Positions 52,260 to 58,564 of a DNA stretch of 58,564 nucleotides are shown here, one piece after another. How positions within the stretch are numbered: position 1 is the first letter of the stretch; each line of letters starts with the position of its first letter. This DNA comes from JAPSGM01 sp036556985 (GTDB lineage Bacteria; Chloroflexota; Limnocylindria; QHBO01). A program made the position numbers and the translations under genes. The notes beneath the pieces are model-generated. The model was not told where the DNA came from, did not search any database, and saw only the letters and a list, made by a program, of their open reading frames with translations. The stretch spans positions 1 through 58,564 of the forward strand of contig DATBIK010000113.1 of NCBI GenBank assembly GCA_036556985.1, given 5' to 3'.

Positions 52260-53857
52260 GGTCGTCGCCACGCCCGCCCGTCGCGCTCGAGCAGCTCGTC
52301 CGCGGCGGGCGGGCCCCAGGTCCCGGCGCCGTAGTAGTGGATCGGGCCGCCGCGGCTCGACTGCCACGCCTCGACGATGGGGTCGACGATGGCCCAGGCC
52401 CGCTCGACCTCGTCGCCGCGGGTGAAGAGCGAGTCGTCGCCGATCATCGCGTCGAGGAGCAGCGTCTCGTAGGCGTCCGGTGAGTCGACCGCGAAGCTCG
52501 ATCCGTAGCGGAAGTCCATGTTCACGTTCCGGATCTGGAGGCCCTGGCCGGGGACCTTGGCGCCGAAGCGCAGCAGGATGCCCTCGTCGGGCTGGATGCG
52601 GATGGCCAGGATGTTCGGGTCGATCTGCGGGGTGCTGCCGCGCGCGAAGAGGGCCAGCGGCGGCCGCTTGAACTGGACCGCGACCTCCGTGACGCGGGTG
52701 GGCAGCGCCTTGCCGGTGCGCAGGTAGAACGGCACGCCGGCCCAGCGCCAGGATTCGATCCCCAGCTTCAGCGCGACGTACGTCTCCGTCTCCGAGTCGG
52801 GAGCCACCTCCGGCTCGTCGCGGTAGGCGGGGACCTTGTGGCCCTCGACCCAGCCCGAGACGTACTGGCCGCGGATCGTGGAGTCAAACACCTCGGCGGG
52901 CGACATCGGCTTCACCGCGCGGAGCACCTTCAGCTTCTCGTCGTGGAGGTCCGCCGCGCGGAACTCGACCGGCGGCTCCATGGCGAACATGGCCATCAGC
53001 TGCAGCGCGTGGTTCTGGACGATGTCGCGCAGTGCGCCGGTCTCGTCGTAGAACTCGCCGCGACCCTCCACGCCCACCGTCTCGGCCACGGTGATCTGCA
53101 CCGAATCGATGTAGCGCCGGTTCCAGATCGGCTCGAACAGCCCGTTGCCGAAGCGGAAGACGGCCAGGTTCTGGACCGTCTCCTTGCCGAGGTAGTGGTC
53201 GATCCGAAAGATCTGCCCCTCGTCGAAGACCCCGGTGAGCTCGCGGTTCAGCGTACGCGCGCTTGCCTCGTCCGAGCCGAACGGCTTCTCGACGATGACC
53301 CGCAGCCAGCCCTTCTTGCCGTCGGTGCGGGAGCTGTCGCGCTCGTTCAGCCCGGCGGCCTCCATCTGGCGCGCGATCTCCGGGTAGAGGGTGGGCGGCA
53401 CGGCCAGGTAGAAGAGCCGGTTGCCCGCCGTGCCCCGGTCGCGGTCGATGCGCTCGAGGAGCTTCGTCAGGCGCGCCCAGGCATCGGCGTCGTCGAAGTC
53501 GCCCTGGTGGTAATGGATCGCCCGCCCGAACGACTCCCAGATCGAGGGCTTCGCCGGCCTGTTGCGGCTGAAGCGGTTGATGCCCTCCAGCAGGTGGTCG
53601 CGGAACGCCTCGTCGCTGAGCTCGCGGCGGGCGAAGCCGACGACCGTGAACTCCGGCGGCAGGAAACCGCCGAGCAGGAGGTTGTAGAGCGCCGGACCCA
53701 GCTTGCGCTCGGCGAGGTCGCCGGTGGCGCCGCAGATCACCATCGTGCACGGCGCCGGCATCCGCTCCAGGCGGAGCCCCTCGCGCAGCGGGTTCGGCAC
53801 GGGCGTGCCGGGCTCGCGGGTGAGCGCCTCGTCGAGGGCGGTCGGCACCGTCGTCAT
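52256..53857 (-). CDS. zwf: Glucose-6-phosphate 1-dehydrogenase
   Basis: A 533-residue NADP-dependent enzyme for the first step of the oxidative pentose phosphate pathway. The coenzyme motif GATGDLAERKL is at 43-53, EKPFG at 190-194, and the substrate-binding RIDHYLGKE at 218-226. NALQLMAMFAMEPP and FYLRTGKALP follow, and IRIQPDEGI is in the C-terminal beta-sheet domain. The N-terminal 35 residues are slightly longer than in many homologues. The start is 5 bp after the gnd stop, and the stop overlaps opcA. Its tight spacing to opcA and pgl supports one transcript. Confidence 0.97.
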   Translation of the reverse strand: MTTVPTALDEALTREPGTPVPNPLREGLRLERMPAPCTMVICGATGDLAERKLGPALYNLLLGGFLPPEFTVVGFARRELSDEAFRDHLLEGINRFSRNRPAKPSIWESFGRAIHYHQGDFDDADAWARLTKLLERIDRDRGTAGNRLFYLAVPPTLYPEIARQMEAAGLNERDSSRTDGKKGWLRVIVEKPFGSDEASARTLNRELTGVFDEGQIFRIDHYLGKETVQNLAVFRFGNGLFEPIWNRRYIDSVQITVAETVGVEGRGEFYDETGALRDIVQNHALQLMAMFAMEPPVEFRAADLHDEKLKVLRAVKPMSPAEVFDSTIRGQYVSGWVEGHKVPAYRDEPEVAPDSETETYVALKLGIESWRWAGVPFYLRTGKALPTRVTEVAVQFKRPPLALFARGSTPQIDPNILAIRIQPDEGILLRFGAKVPGQGLQIRNVNMDFRYGSSFAVDSPDAYETLLLDAMIGDDSLFTRGDEVERAWAIVDPIVEAWQSSRGGPIHYYGAGTWGPPAADELLERDGRAWRRP

Positions 53858-53862
53858 CTCGT

Positions 53863-54798
53863 CTACCCCGACTCGTCCCCGGCGACGGCCTTGATGGCGT
53901 GGCCGCCGAACTCGTTGCGCAGCGCCGCCAGCACCTTGTCGGCGTAGCTGTCCGGCTCGCGCCGGCTTCGGAAGCGCTGGATCAGGCTCAGCGTGATGAT
54001 CGGTGCCGGCACGTCGTGGTCGATGGCGTCCATCACCGTCCATCGGCCCTCGCCGGAGTCGTTCACCCAGCCGCGGATGCCCTCGAGGTCGTTGCCCTCC
54101 TTCTCGAAGGCGTTTCCCGCCAGCTCGAGCAGCCAGGAGCGGATGACCGACCCGTTCTGCCACATGCGCGCGACGGCGGCGAGGTCGAGGTCGTAGGCCG
54201 AGGCGTGGAGGATGTCGAAGCCCTCCCCGTAGGCCTGCATGATCCCGTACTCGATCCCGTTGTGGACCATCTTCACGTAGTGCCCGGCGCCGGCCGGCCC
54301 GCAGTACAGGTAGCCGCTCTCCGGGGCGAGGGTCTTCACGACCGGCTCGAAGCGGTCGAACACCTCGCGCTTGCCGCCGATCATGGCGCAGAAGCCGACC
54401 TGCAGCCCCCATACGCCGCCCGACACGCCCATGTCCAGCCACTCCAGGCCGCGCGCCTCCACCTCGCCCGCGCGTTTCCGCGACTCGTGGAAGTTCGAGT
54501 TGCCGGCGTCCACGATCACGTCGCCCGGCGAGAGGATCCCGCACAGCTGGCCGATCATGTCGTCGGTGGCCTGGCCGGCCGGGACACTGATGATCACGTG
54601 ACGGGGGCGGTCGAGCATCTCGGCGAAGCGCTCGATGGGCTCCGCCACGCCGATGCGCCCCGAGTTCTCGGGCTCGCCCGCCACCTCGCTGGCGACGGAC
54701 TCGGTCCGGTTCCAGGCGACGACGTCATGCCCGCCCCGCGCGAGGCGGCGGGCCATCCCGGCGCCCATTCGTCCGAGGCCGGCGATCCCGATCTGCAT
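53863..54798 (-). CDS. gnd: 6-phosphogluconate dehydrogenase, short decarboxylating type
   Basis: A 311-residue enzyme, shorter than the 470-residue Gnd, of the YqeC/GndA class often NAD-dependent. MQIGIAGLGRMGAGMARRL has the dinucleotide motif GLGRMG at 7-12. VDAGNSNFHES, WLDMGVSGGVWGLQVGFCAMIGG and YVKMVHNGIEYGIMQAYGEGFDIL include the catalytic K and the active-site E. It would oxidise 6-phosphogluconate to ribulose-5-phosphate and CO2. A 59-bp gap separates it from pgi, and 5 bp from zwf. The absence of the long C-terminal domain is normal for this class. Confidence 0.94.
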   Translation of the reverse strand: MQIGIAGLGRMGAGMARRLARGGHDVVAWNRTESVASEVAGEPENSGRIGVAEPIERFAEMLDRPRHVIISVPAGQATDDMIGQLCGILSPGDVIVDAGNSNFHESRKRAGEVEARGLEWLDMGVSGGVWGLQVGFCAMIGGKREVFDRFEPVVKTLAPESGYLYCGPAGAGHYVKMVHNGIEYGIMQAYGEGFDILHASAYDLDLAAVARMWQNGSVIRSWLLELAGNAFEKEGNDLEGIRGWVNDSGEGRWTVMDAIDHDVPAPIITLSLIQRFRSRREPDSYADKVLAALRNEFGGHAIKAVAGDESG

Positions 54799-54857
54799 CT
54801 GTCCCTCTTCCTCCTTAGCTGTCCGCTTGTGTGCTGGACCGATGCCTCCGCTCGACG

Positions 54858-56540
54858 TCAGGTGCGCGCCGTCGCCGGCAGTGCCCGCTCCACGAGCTCG
54901 ACCAGGCGGTCGACGACGGTATCCGCGTCGCTGAAGTGCAGCCGCAGTGCGCGCCGCTCCCGCCGCTGGAGCGACGCGAGGTCGCCGAGCGCCTGGGCGG
55001 CGACGAGCGTGCCGAAGCTCTCCTCCCAGCCGGGGATCGGTAGGTCGCGTCGCGGCTCGGCGGTGATCTGCAGGAAGACCCCGCTCGGCGGCCCGCCCTT
55101 GTGAAGCTGCCCGGTGGAGTGCAGGAAGCGCGGCCCGAAGCCGAGCGTGGTCGCCACGCCCGCCGCCTCGCCGACGCGACGGCGAAGCGCCTGCAGACGC
55201 TCCTCCGTGTCCGGGTCCTGCGGCAGGTAGGCGAGGATGGCGAGGTAGTCCGCCGCCGCGATGGTCTCGATGAGCGCGCGGACCGCGCCATCCACGGTCA
55301 CCGGCTCGTCAGCCAGCGCCGATGGCGTGGCGTGCGCCGCCACGCCGGTCTCGGCCACGATCGGCGCCGGCGCGGGCAGGCTCCCGTCACGCCGGTAGGC
55401 GTCGAGCAGCGCCTTGGTGGCGTCCTTCGACTCCTGGACGTTCGGCTGGTCGAACGGGTCGATGCCGAGCACGATACCGGCCGCGGCGGTCGCCACCTCC
55501 CAGCGCACGAACTCGGCGCCGAGGCCGTACGCGTCCTCCACCTCAAGTCTCTCGACCGGGTGCCCGGCCGACGCGAGCTCGCCGGCCAGCGCCTCGTGCT
55601 CCGGCACGAGCTCGCCGCGGGTGCGCAGCAGGACGAAGCAGCGGTCGTCGCCGTAGTCATCCGGATCGCGGAGCGGCTCGCCGACGACCGGAACGATCCC
55701 CGTTCCCGCCTTGCCGGTGCTCTCGGCGACGAGCTGCTCGACCCAGTCGCCGAAGCTCGCGAGCCCCGGCGAGGTCAGCAGCGTCAGCTTGTCGCGCCCG
55801 GCCCGCGCCGCCTCGCCCATCCAGGCGCCGAGGGCCAGTCCAGGGTTGTCCGGCCCGGGCCTGCGGCAGGCCGCCGCCATGCCGGATGCCGAGTCCATGA
55901 GCCGTCGCAGGTCGACCCCCGCCAGCGCCGCGGGCAGCAGCCCGAACGCTGACAGCGCGGAGTAGCGACCACCCACGTCCGGACGCCCGTCGACGATGGC
56001 GCGGAACTCCTGTGCCCGGGCCAGCTCGGCGAGCGTGCTGTCCGGGTCGGTGATCGCCACGAAGTCGAGCGCGGGGGCGACATCGGCCATCGCCGCATGG
56101 AACGCGTTGGGCTCGGTCGTCGAGCCGGACTTGCTGCTCACGCAGAACAGCGTCCGCGCCGACTGCGCCCACTCCCGGAAGCCGCGCACGGCATCGGGGT
56201 GCGTGGAGTCGAGGATGCGCAGCTCGAGGCCGTCGGCGCCGGGGTCGAAGGCCCGGCTGAACAGCTCCGGGGCCAGGCTGGAGCCACCCATGCCCAGGAC
56301 CGCGGCTCGGCGGTAGCCATCGGCCCGGATCTCGCGCGCCAGGCGCTCGAACTCGTCGATCTCGGCGCCCATCCCGTCGGGCAGGTCGAGCCAGCCGAGC
56401 CATGCGGCAACCTCGTCGGGATCCTTGCCGGACGCCGCCCACAGCGTGCCGTCGCGCGCCCACAGCCGATCCGCGACGCGCTCCTCCTGCCAGAGGGCGA
56501 GCCGCTCGGCGATCGCCTGCTCGAGCGGCGCGTTCGTCAT
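54858..56540 (-). CDS. pgi: Glucose-6-phosphate isomerase
   Basis: A 560-residue enzyme interconverting glucose-6-phosphate and fructose-6-phosphate. AAVLGMGGSSLAPELFSRAF and LFCVSSKSGSTTEPN are the phosphate-binding loops. LGIDPFDQPNVQESKDATK contains the family's substrate motif, and FLHSTGQLHKGGPPSGVFLQI is near the C-terminus. This form is known as the second half of TalB-Pgi fusion proteins in some bacteria. Here tal and pgi are separate but overlap by ATGA (56537-56540). ATG at 56540 is therefore preferred although the frame is open further upstream. Confidence 0.95.
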   Translation of the reverse strand: MTNAPLEQAIAERLALWQEERVADRLWARDGTLWAASGKDPDEVAAWLGWLDLPDGMGAEIDEFERLAREIRADGYRRAAVLGMGGSSLAPELFSRAFDPGADGLELRILDSTHPDAVRGFREWAQSARTLFCVSSKSGSTTEPNAFHAAMADVAPALDFVAITDPDSTLAELARAQEFRAIVDGRPDVGGRYSALSAFGLLPAALAGVDLRRLMDSASGMAAACRRPGPDNPGLALGAWMGEAARAGRDKLTLLTSPGLASFGDWVEQLVAESTGKAGTGIVPVVGEPLRDPDDYGDDRCFVLLRTRGELVPEHEALAGELASAGHPVERLEVEDAYGLGAEFVRWEVATAAAGIVLGIDPFDQPNVQESKDATKALLDAYRRDGSLPAPAPIVAETGVAAHATPSALADEPVTVDGAVRALIETIAAADYLAILAYLPQDPDTEERLQALRRRVGEAAGVATTLGFGPRFLHSTGQLHKGGPPSGVFLQITAEPRRDLPIPGWEESFGTLVAAQALGDLASLQRRERRALRLHFSDADTVVDRLVELVERALPATART

Positions 56541-57640
56541 GCCGGGGCGAGGGCCTCGCGCTGGCTCTCGATGGTCTCGATGAGCTCGTCGAACGACTTG
56601 GCGAACGCGGCCACGCCCTCCTCGATGAGCTCGTCGGTGACACGCTGCATGCTGATCCCCTCCGCCTCGATGCGGCGCAGCGTGTCGCGCGCGTCCTCGA
56701 TGTCGGCGTCTATCGTCCGCGCCAGCCGGCCGTGGTCGAGGAAGGCCTCGATCGTGTCGAGCGGCATGGTGTTCACCGTCTCGGGGCCGATGAGCTCTTC
56801 GACGTACAGCACGTCGCGGTAGTCGGGGTTCTTCGTCGAGGTGCTCGCCCACAGGCAGCGCTGCACCCGCGCGCCGGCGGCGCGCAGGTCGGCGAACTCG
56901 TCGCCGCCGAAGATCTCCTGGTAGGCGACGTAGGCCATCTTCGCGTTCGCGATCGCGGCACGGCCGCGCAGGGCACGGGCGTCATCGGTCCCGATCTCGT
57001 CCAGGGCCTTGTCCACCTTGGTGTCCACCCGGCTGACGAAGAAGCTGGCGACCGATGCCACCCGGCTCACGTCCCCACCTCGCTCGTGGCGGCGGCGCAG
57101 GCCGGTGATGTAGGCACGGGCCACGTCGCGGTAGACATCCACGCTGAACATGAGCGTCACGTTCACGTTGATGCCGTCGGCGATCGCCGCCTCGATGGCG
57201 GGCAGGCCCGCCGGGGTGGCCGGGATCTTCACGAAGACGTTCGGGCGGCCGAGGCGGCCCCACAGGTGGCGGGCCCGCTCGAGGGTCGCCTGCGAGTCGT
57301 CGGCGAGGTCGGGCTCGACCTCGATCGAGACGTAGCCATCGGCAGCGTCGTCGCCGTCGTAGACGCGGCGCAGGACATCGGCCGCGTCGCCGACATCGGA
57401 GACCGCGATCTCCTCGTAGATCTCGTGGCTGCCGTCGCCGGTCTCGATCTCGCGACGGATGAGATCGTCGTACTGGCCCGATGCCACCGCCTTGGCGAAG
57501 ATGGTGGGGTTGCTGGTCAGGCCCCGGATGCCCTGGTCGACGAGGTCCTCGAGCCGGCCCGACGCGATGAGGTCGCGGTCGATGAAATCGATCCAGGGGC
57601 TCTGATCGTGCTCGGCGTGCAGCTTCTGCAGGGTGTTCAT
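56537..57640 (-). CDS. tal: Transaldolase
   Basis: A 367-residue non-oxidative pentose phosphate enzyme. SPWIDFIDRDLIASGRL and TSNPTIF (42-48) are the N-terminal signature of the TalB/actinobacterial-type subfamily. The Schiff-base lysine is K138 in NVFVKIPAT. NVNVTLMFSVDVY and ASTSTKNPDYRDVLYVEELIGPETVNTMP complete the barrel. Length fits the long subfamily found in actinobacteria, cyanobacteria and Chloroflexota. It lies 18 bp after the transketolase stop and is coupled to pgi. Confidence 0.96.
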   Translation of the reverse strand: MNTLQKLHAEHDQSPWIDFIDRDLIASGRLEDLVDQGIRGLTSNPTIFAKAVASGQYDDLIRREIETGDGSHEIYEEIAVSDVGDAADVLRRVYDGDDAADGYVSIEVEPDLADDSQATLERARHLWGRLGRPNVFVKIPATPAGLPAIEAAIADGINVNVTLMFSVDVYRDVARAYITGLRRRHERGGDVSRVASVASFFVSRVDTKVDKALDEIGTDDARALRGRAAIANAKMAYVAYQEIFGGDEFADLRAAGARVQRCLWASTSTKNPDYRDVLYVEELIGPETVNTMPLDTIEAFLDHGRLARTIDADIEDARDTLRRIEAEGISMQRVTDELIEEGVAAFAKSFDELIETIESQREALAPA

Positions 57641-57658
57641 GCCGGTCTCGGCTCCTTC

Positions 57659-58564
57659 CTAGGTGGTGGCTGCCGCTGCCCGCGTGCCGGCGAGCTCGCG
57701 CGCAGCGGCGGCGATGTGCTCAGCGTCGATGCCGGCCGCGGCCAGCTGCTCGGCCGGCGTCCCGGAGCCGGGCAGGATCCGCACCGCGAGCTTCCGGATG
57801 ACCGGGGCGTCGCGCTCCTCGGCGAAGACGTCGAGGACGGCGTCCCCCAGGCCGCCCTCCGGAAAGTGGTCCTCGACGGTGACGATCGCGCCGGTCTCGC
57901 GGCCGGCGGCCAGGAGGTTCTCGGCGTCGACCGGCTTGACGGAATAGAGGTCGATCACGCGTGCGCCGATCCCCTCATCGGCAAGGATGTCCGCCGCCTT
58001 CATCGCCTCGTGGAGGGTGATGCCCGCCCCGACCAGGGTCACCTGGTCGGCATCGGTCCGGCGCACCACCCGGCTGCCGCCGATGGGAAACGCCTCGTCC
58101 GGCGCGTAGAGCACCGGCGTCTTCTCGCGGGTCGTGCGCAGGAAGACGATGCCGTCGCGGTCCACCGCCTCGCGCATGAGGACGGCGGTCTGGTTCGGGT
58201 CCGACGGGTAGAGCACCGTGCTGCCGTGCACGGCGCGGAAGGCGGCGAGGTCCTCGAGGGCCATCTGCGACGGGCCGTCCTCGCCGATGCTGACGCCGGC
58301 GTGCGAGCCGGCGAGCACGATGTTCGCGCGGCTCACCGCAGCCATGCGCACGAAGTCGTAGGCGCGTGCCAGGAAGGCGGCGAACGTGGCGGCGAATGGC
58401 CGCCAGCCGCGGACCTGGAAGCCCACCGCGTACGAGACGAGCATCTGCTCGGCGATGTAGGCCTGCACGAACCGATCGGGGTGCGCGTTGGCGTACTCCT
58501 CCGAGTAGGTCGAGTTGCCGACCTCCCCGTCGATGGCCACCACGTCGCCGCGGGCGTTGCCGAG
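57659..58564 (-). CDS. tkt: Transketolase, C-terminal part (cut by window end)
   Basis: The frame is open to the last base, so only the last 302 codons are visible. They cover the pyrimidine-binding domain (FVQAYIAEQMLVSYAVGF, where the Glu activates thiamine diphosphate) and the C-terminal domain. The sequence SHAGVSIGEDGPSQMALEDLAAFRAV with STVLYPSD is the GEDGPSQMALEDLA variant known from animal-type transketolases. Most bacterial TktA proteins have GEDGPTHQPVE instead. It is the first gene seen of the operon, and its own promoter lies outside the window. Confidence 0.94.
   Translation of the reverse strand, partial: LGNARGDVVAIDGEVGNSTYSEEYANAHPDRFVQAYIAEQMLVSYAVGFQVRGWRPFAATFAAFLARAYDFVRMAAVSRANIVLAGSHAGVSIGEDGPSQMALEDLAAFRAVHGSTVLYPSDPNQTAVLMREAVDRDGIVFLRTTREKTPVLYAPDEAFPIGGSRVVRRTDADQVTLVGAGITLHEAMKAADILADEGIGARVIDLYSVKPVDAENLLAAGRETGAIVTVEDHFPEGGLGDAVLDVFAEERDAPVIRKLAVRILPGSGTPAEQLAAAGIDAEHIAAAARELAGTRAAAATT

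Noticed and set aside
1..58564. Search for tRNA, rRNA, CRISPR arrays, transposases and integrases
   Set aside because: None was seen. Repeats are limited to paralogous genes, the short tandem repeat and the DnaA boxes.

Overview
The window is about 58.6 kb of very GC-rich, gene-dense DNA. Many genes overlap by ATGA, GTGA or TGATG, and GTG or TTG starts are common. The gene content suggests a free-living, saccharolytic, probably monoderm bacterium. The opcA-zwf-gnd-tal-pgi-tkt pentose phosphate set, the short monofunctional proline dehydrogenase and a Wzx/Wzy polysaccharide locus without any outer-membrane exporter fit Chloroflexota (for example Limnocylindria-like lineages) or, less likely, Actinomycetota. 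This placement is an inference from gene content, not from a marker gene. No rRNA, tRNA, CRISPR array, insertion sequence or phage gene was seen, and no gap between genes exceeds 300 bp.

Layout. (1) 1-1870: the end of a FemAB/GNAT-like gene, then cysS. (2) 1923-39003: a large extracellular polysaccharide locus. It holds an initiating sugar-phosphate transferase, a Wzz-like protein fused to a degenerate GGDEF domain, a flippase, a Wzy-like polymerase and four family-4-type glycosyltransferases. Sugar-nucleotide genes are a UDP-glucose dehydrogenase, a UDP-glucuronate 4-epimerase-like protein, a DegT aminotransferase and a Gfo/Idh/MocA oxidoreductase. The locus also has nine sulfotransferase-like genes, two unusual two-domain kinase-like proteins, a pectate-lyase-like protein and two secreted beta-propeller proteins. 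A three-gene module encodes E1-alpha, E1-beta and a lipoyl domain fused to a NeuD/PglD-type sugar acyltransferase. (3) 39000-41164: a minus-strand run with a receiver-like protein, an unknown protein, proline dehydrogenase and a thioredoxin-fold protein without cysteines. (4) 41165-47953: an intergenic region with two perfect DnaA boxes, then a 2180-residue secreted subtilisin-like protease with two kelch propellers, closed by a strong hairpin. (5) 47975-58564: a minus-strand pentose phosphate operon (tkt-tal-pgi-gnd-zwf-opcA-pgl), followed downstream by two oligopeptide-type ABC permeases and a small membrane protein.

How the polysaccharide genes may work together (inference). UDP-glucose is oxidised to UDP-glucuronate and epimerised to UDP-galacturonate. 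The oxidoreductase and aminotransferase could make an amino sugar, and the E1/lipoyl/NeuD proteins could acylate it using an acyl group from a 2-oxoacid instead of acetyl-CoA. Units would be built on a lipid carrier, flipped, polymerised and decorated with sulfate. The pectate-lyase homologue would trim or turn over a uronic-acid polymer. The most novel points are the lipoyl-acyltransferase module, the number of sulfotransferases, the Wzz-GGDEF fusion and the paired kinase fusions.
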